Shown: positions 35,168 through 44,254, numbered from the stretch's first letter. The stretch: DNA of 64,000 nt from Asaia siamensis (GCF_014635085.1 NZ_BMCH01000005.1:1-64000); one strand, 5' to 3'. Program-made: numbers and translations. The notes: generated from the sequence alone by a model not told the origin.

Positions 35168-37297
35168 TCAATTCCCTGTTGCGGTCGAGGTTGGGTCCAT
35201 GGCCCGCGATGTGCGGACACTGGCTATCTGTACGGATGGCGAAGAGCTTGAGGCTTTGACCTTGGCGCCTGGCAAGGCGTTCTTGTTGTCGATCTCGATC
35301 TTGACGATGGATGGCTCAGATGAGGGGAGCTTGAGACCGCTGATGAGATCTTTCCCCCAATCCGCAGGTCCGGGGCCAGGCGCCGATCCCGGTTCCTTGG
35401 TATCGGGATTGCCAAGCATCCGAGCTGCAAGTCCCCGGCCCCACCGGCCCCAGTCAGGTTGCAGCGCCACCTCGGGCGCAGCGAAAGCGCCTGCGATGCG
35501 ATTGCGCACGTCATGTGCCCAGCCCGCGAACCCGTTAGCTCCATACCGGTCGCGTTCTTCGAGCCGACGCTGCCAAGCTACTGCGCCTGCCGCTGTGGCG
35601 CCGGCCTCGCCAACCAGATCTTTGGGGCGGGCATAATAGAGTGAGGCGATTGCTCCAGCCTGCGAAGCAGAACCTGCCTCGTGAAGCCTGTCGCCCGCCT
35701 TTTTTTCGGTATTGCTCAGCTCCCAATCCGAAAACTGAAGCTGCTCAGAAAAGGTCGAATTGCGAATGTCATGCCCGAATTGCTTTTTGAAATTTGCCTG
35801 CCGGTCTGGATGCCATTGCAGGATTCCGTAAGCTTGGCCGCTATCGCCTTCGGCCCCCGCGTTAAAGCCACTCTCGCGATCGATGCGCGAGACAAGCCCC
35901 GAGGCCTCCGCCGAACTGCGTCCGTGTGACGTGTAATATTTATACGCTTGATATGCGTATGGCAGGTTGGTGCCGAGTCTGCGGTCAATGCTAGCACTGA
36001 TCTGTGCAGATTTATTCTGCCACCCCAGCGCATCGGCGCCCTGCTGTGCCGCTTCCATCACCGCTAAGATGCCAACACCGCGGGCGAAGGTCCGGACTAC
36101 TGCGCCCTTTCCGATCTTTTTGGGTACGCCAGCGGCACCATTCGCAGCTTCCGCCGATACCTTCATGGCATCGAAAGCTTTTGAGATGGCCATGACTTGA
36201 AGCGCAAAGCTGGCCATGCCCATAAGCACCGGTGCGGCGTAAAGCGCTCCAACCGCGATGACTGCTTCGGCGGCTACACCTTTCCACCCTCCCAAGGCAT
36301 TCACGACACTGCGTATCTTCCCGGTGATTTCGTCCCAGCCACCATCCTGCAGCCACTTGACGACACGACTTACCGCGTCGGCCACCTCGCCGAAGATCTT
36401 GCCGATGCGAAGGGCAATCCATTCCCGGTTTTCTGCGATCCAATCCGACATACGATCGATAACGGCGCGCACATTGGGCTCGATCGCCTGGGCGATACTA
36501 TAAGCCAGCCCTTCACCGGCGAGGGTGAGTCCATTAAGCGAGTGCTGCAGCCTGGCTGCGGCATCCGCGCCTTTCTGGTTATTAACGCCATAGCGTTCAG
36601 CCAGCCGGATATTGGCCTGATATTCTTTTTCGGTTTGCTGCAGGATCGGCAGCAGGCCAGCCGCAGCGCCACCAAAGAGCTTTTGGGCAGCAATGGCTTG
36701 GGCTGCAGGGTTCTTGATACCGCGCAGGCGCTTGATGAGCCGGTCAAACAGCTCATCGGGCTTCATCTGCTCGATTTGCTTTATGCTTGTGCCCGTGCCG
36801 TTGAATAGCGCCTGAAAGGTGGCCTGCGCTTCGGGTGCAAAGCCATGGGCCATTTCCCACTGCGTTTGCGAGAGCGACTGTAGCGCGCCCGTGACCGCCT
36901 CTCCCGAGCCGCCTGACAATCGGGCTGCATTCTGCAGCTTGGCGAGGCGTTCGGGCGCTATGCCGATTGCGTGCGACGTTGTACGGATCTCGGTGCCCAT
37001 CTTCGCCCAGGCACTGGCCAGGCGATAGATACCTGCAACCGAAGTCGCGCCGGTAACGGTGCCGAGAACCGGCGCGATCTGACCGATCGAGCGAAAGGCA
37101 GAGACACCCTCGCGTGCAACGCTCGATAGCCCACCGCGCAGGCGGGTGAGGCCCGTTACCTGCGAAAAGCGCTGCAGCGCCCCGAAGGTGCGACGCGCCG
37201 GAAGCTGCATGCGTGCAAGGCGGCTGTTGATCCGCTCAAGGGTTGAGCTGGCGCGATCCTGAGCGGTGATGGCTACGCTTACGCCGTTACCTGCCAC
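35168..37297 (-). CDS. tail tape measure protein with tail-lysozyme domain
   Basis: 709 aa from a GTG at 37297. Long helical N-terminal half, a hydrophobic central part (about 320-430) and a tail-lysozyme domain at about 470-590 (LVSRIDRESGFNAGAEGDSG, YGILQWHPDRQANFKKQFG), where the Glu is the probable catalytic residue. It sets tail length and opens peptidoglycan at injection. Its start overlaps the frameshifted tail-chaperone ORF by 11 bp, the usual layout. Confidence 0.92.
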   Translation of the reverse strand: MAGNGVSVAITAQDRASSTLERINSRLARMQLPARRTFGALQRFSQVTGLTRLRGGLSSVAREGVSAFRSIGQIAPVLGTVTGATSVAGIYRLASAWAKMGTEIRTTSHAIGIAPERLAKLQNAARLSGGSGEAVTGALQSLSQTQWEMAHGFAPEAQATFQALFNGTGTSIKQIEQMKPDELFDRLIKRLRGIKNPAAQAIAAQKLFGGAAAGLLPILQQTEKEYQANIRLAERYGVNNQKGADAAARLQHSLNGLTLAGEGLAYSIAQAIEPNVRAVIDRMSDWIAENREWIALRIGKIFGEVADAVSRVVKWLQDGGWDEITGKIRSVVNALGGWKGVAAEAVIAVGALYAAPVLMGMASFALQVMAISKAFDAMKVSAEAANGAAGVPKKIGKGAVVRTFARGVGILAVMEAAQQGADALGWQNKSAQISASIDRRLGTNLPYAYQAYKYYTSHGRSSAEASGLVSRIDRESGFNAGAEGDSGQAYGILQWHPDRQANFKKQFGHDIRNSTFSEQLQFSDWELSNTEKKAGDRLHEAGSASQAGAIASLYYARPKDLVGEAGATAAGAVAWQRRLEERDRYGANGFAGWAHDVRNRIAGAFAAPEVALQPDWGRWGRGLAARMLGNPDTKEPGSAPGPGPADWGKDLISGLKLPSSEPSIVKIEIDNKNALPGAKVKASSSSPSVQIASVRTSRAMDPTSTATGN

Positions 37298-38080
37298 GTT
37301 TGGCCTCCTTGGCCCTGCGTTCGCAGATCCGGCGCGCGTCTTCAGCAGCGCGCCACAGATCCGTTCCGGTCAGGCTTTCGCATTCGGTGCGTGTCCAGCC
37401 CGGAAATACCTCGGTCAGGTCGGTGCCGAGCTGCTCCCAGTTTGCGGGCCAGGTATAAAAAAACCCGCGCAGTAATCCGCCGCGCGGGCAAACATGCTGA
37501 TCGGCATCTTAAGGATGGCCGCATCGGGCCAGCCGCTGATGCTCGAGACGAGCTGCAATTCGCCGCGCATATAGGCATAGGCGCTGCCTTTGGCCTGCGC
37601 CGCCTTGAACGCGCGGCGTTCTGCGACATTGGGTTCGCGCAGCGTCATTTCGCGCCACAGGCTTTTGACGGCTTCGATTTCGCGGTCAGTGACGAGCACG
37701 AGTTGATCCTCGTGGCTGGGCGGCTCATCGGGTTGACGACGCGCGCTTTCCTCGAAATCGGTCACAAACACGATTGCCTCATCGAGCTTGCGCGAGGGAA
37801 GCGCGTAGAGCGCCGTCAGGGGCCAGCCTGACACGCGCGCGACCAGATCGATCTGCGAGTCATAGACCGTTTCCTGATCAGGACGCGGGCCGATCTTCTT
37901 CGAGGCTTCGAGCACATGGAAGACGCAGGGCTCGAACAGTTCGAGCCGGGCGTATTCGCCTGCCTTGACCTTGATCAGCTCATCGAGCGTGAGTATCAGA
38001 CGCCCCTTATCGGGCGCCACGTCATCAGGCACCTCGCCAGCGAGCGCGCCCATGACTTCAGCGTCAGTGATCTGGTTCAT
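37287..38080 (-). CDS. tail assembly chaperone, -1 frameshifted long product
   Basis: If ribosomes slip -1 at TTTTTTT (codons 207-208, Phe-Phe), translation continues YTWPANWEQLGTDLTEVFPG and ends 56 residues later at 37287, giving 264 aa instead of 221. The extension frame is open exactly from the slip site and stops 11 bp into the tape measure gene, as in lambda G/GT. The Trp- and Arg-rich tail (CERRAKEAKRGR) would recruit the tape measure protein. Frameshifting itself is inferred. Confidence 0.78.
37415..38080 (-). CDS. tail assembly chaperone (Mu gp41-like), zero-frame product with two TAC domains
   Basis: 221 aa with two related halves: IDLVARVSGWPLTALYALPS (about 85-105) and LQLVSSISGWPDAAILKMPI (about 175-195) align, each ending a TAC-type domain, so the family domain appears duplicated. 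Chaperones of this type coat the tape measure protein while the tail is built. The gene lies between tube and tape measure, and a slippery heptamer at 37457..37463 provides an extended product. Confidence 0.88.
   Translation of the reverse strand: MNQITDAEVMGALAGEVPDDVAPDKGRLILTLDELIKVKAGEYARLELFEPCVFHVLEASKKIGPRPDQETVYDSQIDLVARVSGWPLTALYALPSRKLDEAIVFVTDFEESARRQPDEPPSHEDQLVLVTDREIEAVKSLWREMTLREPNVAERRAFKAAQAKGSAYAYMRGELQLVSSISGWPDAAILKMPISMFARAADYCAGFFIPGPQTGSSSAPT
37457..37463 (-). other. slippery heptamer T TTT TTT (programmed -1 frameshift site)
   Basis: Seven T on the minus strand, read T TTT TTT in the zero frame, so both tRNA-Phe can re-pair after a -1 slip. It sits where the chaperone's second TAC domain ends and the overlapping extension frame begins. 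Confidence 0.8.
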
Positions 38081-38460
38081 CCAACCGTATCCTCAGTCAC
38101 GGTGTCACTCTCGACATGCAGTTCGAACGTGCCTTCCTGCGTGTTGAGATTGATCTCACCGGTCTGCCAACCATTGACCACGGTGATGACTTTCCCGTTT
38201 GCCTGGACCAGCACGATGTTGAGGCCCGATGCTCCCTGGAAATCAGAGATTGATCGGTCGCGACGATCACGAATGGTGGCCTGGAAAAAGCCCTGCTGGG
38301 GCATCGCGCCGAAGCCCTCGACAGCCGTTTGACCTTTGAGGGTTTCGTTGACGAGGCCCGAGGCCTGCCACTGGGCATCCCCAACGATGTTCCACGGCTC
38401 GCCGTTGATGTTGAGGGTTGCGAGACCCGCAAGGGGGCCGCGATAGGCGGTTTCAGACAT
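38077..38460 (-). CDS. phage tail tube protein (Mu gp40-like)
   Basis: 127 aa, beta-rich, with GLATLNINGEPWNIVGDAQW and VVNGWQTGEINLNTQEGTFE, typical of Mu-type tail tube proteins. It forms the inner tube of the contractile tail and lies between sheath and chaperone genes. Confidence 0.9.
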   Translation of the reverse strand: MSETAYRGPLAGLATLNINGEPWNIVGDAQWQASGLVNETLKGQTAVEGFGAMPQQGFFQATIRDRRDRSISDFQGASGLNIVLVQANGKVITVVNGWQTGEINLNTQEGTFELHVESDTVTEDTVG

Positions 38461-38469
38461 CTGACCTCC

Positions 38470-39951
38470 TTACGATTTCACGAATTGGGCAGTGCCCGCG
38501 ATGATCCAGAGCTGACCGGCGAAGTCATAGGGCATCGAGAGCTTGACCACGCCATTGCCGACATTCTGCGCCACGATATTGGCGGCGAAATTATCGGGGT
38601 TCTGGACCCAGAATTGAGCCGCCTGCCAGCGGTAGCGGGCCACGCATTGCTTGCCGACCAGCTGGGCTGTCATAACCTTTGTGCCCGCGCTGATTTTTGC
38701 CCCGTCTGCGACCAGAATAGCGCCAAGGCAGGTCTGGGCGAGATAGGCGGCCATATCCTGCAGGCAGACCGTTGCCTGCATCATGGTCTCGATGCCGAGA
38801 TAGCTGTTATCGGGCTGACCAGCGGCGTTCTTCTGATAGGTGGTAATCAGACGCTCGATGGTGACGGTGCCATCATCGCCGATACGATGCGTCGACAGAC
38901 CATCATGCAGCAGGCTGTTGCGCTCATCGAATGTGAAACGCCCTGCATCGCTGGGCGGCATGACGTTGAGCGCAAGCGCCGTGATGGGTATGGCCGGATT
39001 GGCACGCATCGAGAGGGCGACCTGCGCACCGATCTCCGCAGCCCAGCGCAGCGGATCAGAGGCGCTGTCAGAGATCGGCATGATCGTCGCATGCGGGTCA
39101 TTCTGCGTCAGCCCAAAAGCTGTCGCCTGGCCGTATGTGCCGCGATAGGCTGTGATGGCATGGCCATAAAGCTGCGACATCGCCGACCAGCGAGAGGCGA
39201 GGGCCGTTTTCAGGGCTGTGAGGCTACCACTATCGGTATAGGGGTGAATCACCAGATCATAGACGCGCTCACCCATCGAGGCGAGGGCGCCAGCAAGCGC
39301 GGTCGGGTTTGCCGTGCCGCCTGCCATCTGCGCAATCGCCACCGACAGACCGGCAGGCACGCTCTGACCGCCCGCCGTGCCCAAAAGCGAGACAGAAAGC
39401 AGCGTATCGTTACCGGCAAGCCCCTTGTTCAGCGCGGTGACGTTGACCTTACCCGCATTTGTCCCATCGACCGCCATTGTGACTGCAAGGCCCGAAATTG
39501 CCTGCGCAGAGGCGACAACATTGCCTGCAACCGTGGCCGCTGTATCGCCCGCCGTCACCAGCGTGCTGACGAGCTGATCACCGATATAGAGCGAAAGCGT
39601 GCCGGATGCCGATGCCGTGCCAGCGATCGTGAAAGACCCGGTGGCTGCGACTGCCGAGGGGTCATCGGACAGGCCCATGACCCAGACCTCGCCCTGTGTA
39701 TCGATTGCCCGATACCAGGAGACGGCACGCGCTGCCTGAGAGCCGACGCCATACTTGCTGGCGGCATCGGTTGCCCCTAGCGACAATTCCGCAATGCCCG
39801 AGGCGGCTGTGCCGGAGGCCAGCATGCCCGCAATGATCAGGACACGTCGCGCAGCCGTTGCCGTGTTGGCCTTCGAGTTATCGAGAGCGAAATAGACGCC
39901 GGGATTGCGGTTATCGGCAGAGTAGCCGGGAATGGTGATCGTATCGCTCAT
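38470..39951 (-). CDS. tail sheath protein (Mu gp39-like)
   Basis: 493 aa beginning ITIPGYSADNRNPGVYFALD with the sheath C-terminal region including SYLGIETMMQATVCLQDMAA. Length and position fit the Mu gpL family. It forms the contractile sheath, which shows that the phage is a myovirus. Confidence 0.95.
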   Translation of the reverse strand: MSDTITIPGYSADNRNPGVYFALDNSKANTATAARRVLIIAGMLASGTAASGIAELSLGATDAASKYGVGSQAARAVSWYRAIDTQGEVWVMGLSDDPSAVAATGSFTIAGTASASGTLSLYIGDQLVSTLVTAGDTAATVAGNVVASAQAISGLAVTMAVDGTNAGKVNVTALNKGLAGNDTLLSVSLLGTAGGQSVPAGLSVAIAQMAGGTANPTALAGALASMGERVYDLVIHPYTDSGSLTALKTALASRWSAMSQLYGHAITAYRGTYGQATAFGLTQNDPHATIMPISDSASDPLRWAAEIGAQVALSMRANPAIPITALALNVMPPSDAGRFTFDERNSLLHDGLSTHRIGDDGTVTIERLITTYQKNAAGQPDNSYLGIETMMQATVCLQDMAAYLAQTCLGAILVADGAKISAGTKVMTAQLVGKQCVARYRWQAAQFWVQNPDNFAANIVAQNVGNGVVKLSMPYDFAGQLWIIAGTAQFVKS

Positions 39952-40184
39952 TCTTTCGCTCCCGCGACAAGGGCACGGCCCGGCACCGGCTCATCACCCG
40001 CAGACGAGGCGCCTACCTCAGCAACATCGTCTTTGGCCTCGACAACATCGCCCTTGGCTTGGGCGCGCAGCCAGAAGGCGGTTTCCGGCACGTCTTCGCC
40101 TGAGTATTTCAGCAGGCGCAGCGTGCCCGGCCAGCGCATTGCGCGGCCAGGTGCGGGTTTCACGCGCATGGGGTGTGACCTCAT
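39948..40184 (-). CDS. DUF2635 protein (Mu gp38-like)
   Basis: 78 aa with MRVKPAPGRAMRWPGTLRLL near the N-terminus, the DUF2635 signature. In Mu this small protein sits just before the sheath gene. Function in tail assembly unknown. The first residues MRSHP may be dropped, with a start at the second Met. Confidence 0.85.
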   Translation of the reverse strand: MRSHPMRVKPAPGRAMRWPGTLRLLKYSGEDVPETAFWLRAQAKGDVVEAKDDVAEVGASSAGDEPVPGRALVAGAKE

Positions 40185-40708
40185 TGATTTGGGAAGGTGA
40201 CGCGCAGATCGGCAAAATCGTCATTGCCGTTTGCGCTCATTTTGCCGCCGATCTCTGCCAGTGGCAGACCCGTCAGCTCGAAATATTCGCTGTATTCCAG
40301 CCCCAGACGCACCGTGACCATGCCGAGAAAGGTCTCGCCGGAAGCGTCAATCTGCACGCGCAGATCGATCTCGGTCACTTGCTGGATCATGCCTTGCAGG
40401 GCGGGGCTCTGCATAAGGGCATATTCGATCTGGCTGCCCAGCCGGTCGAGCGCCAGCTCGGTTTTCTCTGCCGAGCTATGCGAGACCTTGCCGACCGCCA
40501 CGAGATAAGCCACCCGCCGAAAGCCAGGGGCCGACCGCCCAAAGCTCTCGCCCCGGTCGATCGGCACCTGAAGCGCGATCTGCGGGAGTTGTTTGGCCTC
40601 GGAGGGCATGCTGCGCGCCGTGAAGACCTTCTCCCCCGCATCCGTGCCAGAGGCCAGCAGGACACGGCAGGCCGTTTCACGCAGTAAAAGGCGGTACGGT
40701 ATCGTCAT
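40181..40708 (-). CDS. Mu gp37-like (DUF1834) tail terminator protein
   Basis: About 175 aa from the Met at 40708 (or 40711), since the upstream residues overlap the previous gene; IDRGESFGRSAPGFRRVAYL and LGSQIEYALMQSPALQGMIQ fit the Mu gp37/DUF1834 family. It likely caps the tail tube at the head-proximal end. Confidence 0.85.
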   Translation of the reverse strand: MTIPYRLLLRETACRVLLASGTDAGEKVFTARSMPSEAKQLPQIALQVPIDRGESFGRSAPGFRRVAYLVAVGKVSHSSAEKTELALDRLGSQIEYALMQSPALQGMIQQVTEIDLRVQIDASGETFLGMVTVRLGLEYSEYFELTGLPLAEIGGKMSANGNDDFADLRVTFPNQ

Positions 40709-41036
40709 CATCGTCTCTGAAGTTGAGCATGAGCAGCATGCCGCCCCGGCTATCGGCACGGGCCTCACGCACGGTGAAGGCCGCGCCACGCACTGTCAGA
40801 TTGTCGCCCTGCACTGGCAGGGCGCGCATCTGGGCGAGCTGCACGCCAAGAACGGCGGCGTAATTGACGATATGCGTCGGGCCCAGATCGGTGCCGTCAT
40901 CAGGGAAAGTCGGGACAAAGGCATCATCGAAGATCCCTGCCGTCGCATAGCCGGGTCCGTCGATCGGCTCATAGAAGACGGCCTCACCAAAGGCCTGCAT
41001 GCACGGGCCAAGGGCGAGGCCATCAAAGTCGATCAT
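40677..41036 (-). CDS. head-tail attachment protein, FII-like
   Basis: 119 aa; GIFDDAFVPTFPDDGTDLGP, DNLTVRGAAFTVREARADSR and the C-terminal GGMLLMLNFRDD match the Phage_attach (lambda FII) family. It connects capsid and tail, the point where the lambda-like head set meets the Mu-like tail set. Confidence 0.82.
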   Translation of the reverse strand: MIDFDGLALGPCMQAFGEAVFYEPIDGPGYATAGIFDDAFVPTFPDDGTDLGPTHIVNYAAVLGVQLAQMRALPVQGDNLTVRGAAFTVREARADSRGGMLLMLNFRDDDDDTVPPFTA

Positions 41037-41254
41037 TTTTGAGGATCTTTCGTCGGTTCGTGTCCACTACCGGAGGGCACGACACCTGAGGCCTGCGCGT
41101 CGACTTCGACGCGCTCAATATGGCCAGCAGCGAGCAGTGCCTGTGCCTGCGCCTCGGGGAGGTCAAATACCTTGCCCGCTTCGAGACGCTTGCCATCATG
41201 GGTGAGGGCGCGACCGGGGAGCACCCGGACGCTGATCGTATCTGTCTTGGCCAT
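41033..41254 (-). CDS. small head-associated hypothetical protein
   Basis: 73 aa; VLPGRALTHDGKRLEAGKVF resembles small phage head proteins with a cytosine-poor beta start and DLPEAQAQALLAAGHIERVE at the end. Lies between capsid and FII-like genes with a 4-bp overlap. No firm family. Confidence 0.65.
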   Translation of the reverse strand: MAKTDTISVRVLPGRALTHDGKRLEAGKVFDLPEAQAQALLAAGHIERVEVDAQASGVVPSGSGHEPTKDPQK

Positions 41255-41257
41255 GGC

Positions 41258-42316
41258 TCAGCTCGCCGGGTTGGTGACGGTTGCGGCAAAGCAGGCATTC
41301 ACTCGGCTCGGAATGACGATCGGCGCCGATTGAAGCATCAGGAAACGCTGCGCCGGATCTTCCTGCATCCAGCTCTTGGGCGCATAGGCCATGGCCCCAT
41401 AAGCAAAGGCCGGATCCTTGATCGCACCATAGGCTCGGGTGCCGTTGAGCTGATCGGAGATACCGAGAACGGTACCGTCAGGAATCATCGGCTGTTCGAC
41501 GTTGTTCTCGTCGACATACCAATCGTTGTAGAGCCAGACGCGGATATTACCCCAGTAACCCTTGAGGATCGCACCCGGCGCGACCTTGGGGCCGAACTGG
41601 AAATTGGCGTCATCATTCTGTCGGAAAGCAGAATTCAGAATGGCCGTCTTGATCGTCTCGTCCTTGAGCAGCGCATTGTACGGGCTGTTCGTGAAGACGA
41701 GATCGGTCAGCTGGGCGCCACTGGCCTTGAGCATGGCTGCAGACCAGGCATTGAGATCGGCGGTGGGGCTGGCCGTTGAATTGGTAGCATCCCACATGCT
41801 TGAGCCCGAGCGTACGATCGTGAGCGACGGATCGCGCATGAAATCGATTGTCGAGGTCGGGAAACCATCACCGGAAACCGTCAGCTTGCCTGTGAGGAGC
41901 GCCTGAGCTGCCATCCATTCCTGGCGACGCTTGAGCATGTCGACCTGATCGTTCAGCTCAAACATGAGATTGGCTTCCATGCGCTCAGGAGCACTCATGG
42001 GCCCGCCACCGATACGCTCGCCCAGCATGCGGCGGACAGGTCGCATCAGATCGGGAGCGCGCTTGTCCTTGATGTAGGGCGGCTCGAAAACGTTGGTCTG
42101 AATGCGGCGCTGCTCGACCAGCTTGCCTTCGACGAGCGGGCTTACGAATGGCGACATACGGCGCTTGCCGACATCGATATCGATCGAGACATACTGTGAA
42201 TCGCTCTCGATGATGTTGCCGAAGAAACCATCGAGAAAGAAGGTCTGCGCAGTCTTCAGGTTGGCGACGACCTGAACCAAAACGTTCGTGTCATAGATCG
42301 AAATAGGATTAACCAC
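41258..42316 (-). CDS. major capsid protein E (lambda gpE family)
   Basis: 352 aa, about the length of lambda gpE (341). SIYDTNVLVQVVANLKTAQT, the E-loop region, the helix LNDQVDMLKRRQEWMAAQAL and the C-terminal QRFLMLQSAPIVIPSRVNAC match the family. It forms the icosahedral shell. Confidence 0.95.
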   Translation of the reverse strand: MVNPISIYDTNVLVQVVANLKTAQTFFLDGFFGNIIESDSQYVSIDIDVGKRRMSPFVSPLVEGKLVEQRRIQTNVFEPPYIKDKRAPDLMRPVRRMLGERIGGGPMSAPERMEANLMFELNDQVDMLKRRQEWMAAQALLTGKLTVSGDGFPTSTIDFMRDPSLTIVRSGSSMWDATNSTASPTADLNAWSAAMLKASGAQLTDLVFTNSPYNALLKDETIKTAILNSAFRQNDDANFQFGPKVAPGAILKGYWGNIRVWLYNDWYVDENNVEQPMIPDGTVLGISDQLNGTRAYGAIKDPAFAYGAMAYAPKSWMQEDPAQRFLMLQSAPIVIPSRVNACFAATVTNPAS

Positions 42317-42328
42317 GGGTCAGGCTCC

Positions 42329-42748
42329 TCAGGAAGGATCGGCGGCGCTGACCGCAGATTTCAGAAAGATAGAAAGGGGGCGAAGCGCAGTCGTTGCAGC
42401 AGCAGCCGTGAGGCCAGAGCCGAGCGTGACCGCGCTCACATTGAATTCGCCCGTCAGATAGACGCCTGCGCCTACGACATCGCCGGAAGTGGTGTCATAG
42501 GTGTCGGCGAGGATTGCGACAGGGTTCTGGCTGCCATCCGTTGCCGCCGAGACAGCAGGGATATATTTGCCCGAAGCGGTCACAGCGCCGAGCACGGTAC
42601 CGCGCAGGAGCACGCCGTTACTGCCAGCGAGCGTGACATTGCCGGTCACGCGCTGGAAAGGGCCTGCAATCAGTTGATCGGGCAGGAAGGTGGCGTCGAA
42701 CGTGCCGGGCGTCTGGGAATAGATGCCGTTGGTGATGCTATCGCTCAT
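42329..42748 (-). CDS. head decoration protein D (lambda gpD family)
   Basis: 139 aa with the beta-rich core VTLAGSNGVLLRGTVLGAVT, AATDGSQNPVAILADTYDT and VVGAGVYLTGEFNVSAVTLG typical of HDPD proteins. It stabilises the expanded capsid as trimers. Confidence 0.93.
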   Translation of the reverse strand: MSDSITNGIYSQTPGTFDATFLPDQLIAGPFQRVTGNVTLAGSNGVLLRGTVLGAVTASGKYIPAVSAATDGSQNPVAILADTYDTTSGDVVGAGVYLTGEFNVSAVTLGSGLTAAAATTALRPLSIFLKSAVSAADPS

Positions 42749-42752
42749 GGGC

Positions 42753-43385
42753 TTATCGTCCGGTCATGGCGCTGTGGCGCGCGGTCAGGCGGGCTGCGAC
42801 ACCCGCAACAGAGTTTCCATCGGGCCGGTTGTGGCCGTCTTCGGAGAGGACAGGCGCCGTGCGCTCACGGCCCATGCGGGCGTCAAGCTGGCTGATGGGC
42901 GCTGCTGCCAGAGAGGGGGCAACACCCATCGACCCGCCAGTGCGCTTGAGGGTCCCGATCACCTGATTGCGCGTCATGCGCGTATTCAGCGCGAGATCCA
43001 GAGCGAGGATCGGATTGCCCGCAGCAGCGTTGCTGCTCATGATGGCGGCGATGCGTCCGCGCTCACGCGCGCGGGCCTTGGCCGTTTCATCATCGTCCTG
43101 ATCTTCGGCGTCGGTGTCGTCGTCGCCTTCCTCGGCGTCGGTGCCGCCCTCGTCGTCGTTATCGTCTTCTGCACGACGGGCCTTCTTTGCCTTCTTCCCG
43201 CGCTTGCCGGTTTCAGGCTTGGGGTTTTCTTTCTCGTCGTCGTTGCCGCCTTCGCCGTCGTTTTCTTCTTCCTCTTCGGCGCGGGACTTGGCACCGGGGC
43301 GGGTGAGGGCAGGGTCGATGCGTGTCGGGGCAGCACGTCGGGCCGCGCCACCGAACAGAGGTGAGAAGTCGATCTTTTTCGACAT
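42753..43385 (-). CDS. capsid scaffold-like protein
   Basis: 210 aa from the ATG at 43385; SKKIDFSPLFGGAARRA, then a highly acidic region with many Asp/Glu (about 45-105) and a helical tail with ARERGRIAAIMSSNAAAGNP. It takes the place of the lambda Nu3 scaffold but is a separate gene rather than the tail of the protease. A terminator-like hairpin separates it from the protease. Confidence 0.75.
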   Translation of the reverse strand: MSKKIDFSPLFGGAARRAAPTRIDPALTRPGAKSRAEEEEENDGEGGNDDEKENPKPETGKRGKKAKKARRAEDDNDDEGGTDAEEGDDDTDAEDQDDDETAKARARERGRIAAIMSSNAAAGNPILALDLALNTRMTRNQVIGTLKRTGGSMGVAPSLAAAPISQLDARMGRERTAPVLSEDGHNRPDGNSVAGVAARLTARHSAMTGR

Positions 43386-43403
43386 CAAGAGTCTCCAGGG
43401 CAT

Positions 43404-43429
43404 AAAAAAAGGCCCCGGAAAGGGGCCTT
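43404..43429 (-). terminator. intrinsic terminator inside the head operon
   Basis: On the minus strand AAGGCCCC, a 5-nt loop and GGGGCCTT form an 8-bp perfect stem followed by a run of seven T. It lies between the protease gene and the scaffold gene, so it could reduce transcription into scaffold, decoration and capsid genes. Confidence 0.72.
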
Positions 43430-43453
43430 GCGTGCAAGCGAGGTTTGGTGGGG

Positions 43454-44254
43454 TCAGGCCCTCAGCAAAGCGCTGATGGCTTCCTGCGGCGTGGCGATCT
43501 GGTCGGCGAGACCGAGCGCTATGCCATGCTCACCCATGAAGGTTGCGGCCTGAGTATTCCGCACGATCTCGGGCGAGATATTCCGGTTGCGGGCGACGAG
43601 CGCCACGAACATTTCCCCCATCTCATCGATATCGGCCTGCATGCGCTCGCGCGCCGGATCGGTGAGGGGCGTGGTGGGGTATGAATCGGTCTTGCGGGCG
43701 CCATACTGGAATGTCGTGACCTTGATGCCCGCATCGGCGAGCGAGGCCGTGACATCGACATGCATACCGACGACGCCGATCGAGCCTGTGCCGCCCGTGC
43801 GGGGCACGGTGATGAAATCGGCAGCCGAGGCAATGGCATAGGCGGCGGAATAGGCCACGTCATCCAGAATGGCCCAGATCGGCTTGTCGCCACGCGCCTG
43901 ATAGATGAGATCCGCCGTGTCGAAACACTCACTGACCGTGCCACCGGGAGAATTGACGATGAGCGCGATGCTGTTGACGGCGGGGTCTTGCAGAGCCGCA
44001 GCGAGCGAACACCGGATATCCTGATAATAGGTCGCCCCGGACCAGGACCAGCCAGAGCCCGGCAGGAGCACGCCCGAGACCGGGATGATGGCGATGCCCT
44101 CGATCACCTCATAGGGAGCATCCGGCGCCGCCATGCGTTCGCCGAGGAAGGCTTCGGCATTGCCGCCACCCTGAAAGCCGACGCGCAGAAGGGCGAGGCT
44201 GGCCTCAGTGAGGGCGATCGGGCGGTTCAGGAAAAGGGAAGCCACCTCCATCAT
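43454..44254 (-). CDS. S49-family head maturation protease (lambda gpC-like)
   Basis: 266 aa with IVNSPGGTVSECFDTADLIY and DDVAYSAAYAIASAADFITV containing the Ser nucleophile of the SppA/gpC family; the Lys partner is probably in FQYGARKTDSYP. GGTGSIGVVGMHVDV is also typical. It processes the portal/scaffold before DNA packaging. It overlaps the portal gene by 4 bp. Confidence 0.93.
   Translation of the reverse strand: MMEVASLFLNRPIALTEASLALLRVGFQGGGNAEAFLGERMAAPDAPYEVIEGIAIIPVSGVLLPGSGWSWSGATYYQDIRCSLAAALQDPAVNSIALIVNSPGGTVSECFDTADLIYQARGDKPIWAILDDVAYSAAYAIASAADFITVPRTGGTGSIGVVGMHVDVTASLADAGIKVTTFQYGARKTDSYPTTPLTDPARERMQADIDEMGEMFVALVARNRNISPEIVRNTQAATFMGEHGIALGLADQIATPQEAISALLRA

Noticed and set aside
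38329-39780. 483-codon plus-strand frame opposite the tail sheath
   Set aside because: Antisense shadow of a well-identified sheath gene; composition is Arg/His-rich without any motif.
29980-42316. Mu-like transposable prophage
   Set aside because: Tail genes are Mu-type but no MuA/MuB transposase is present, and a tyrosine integrase with tRNA att sites explains integration.
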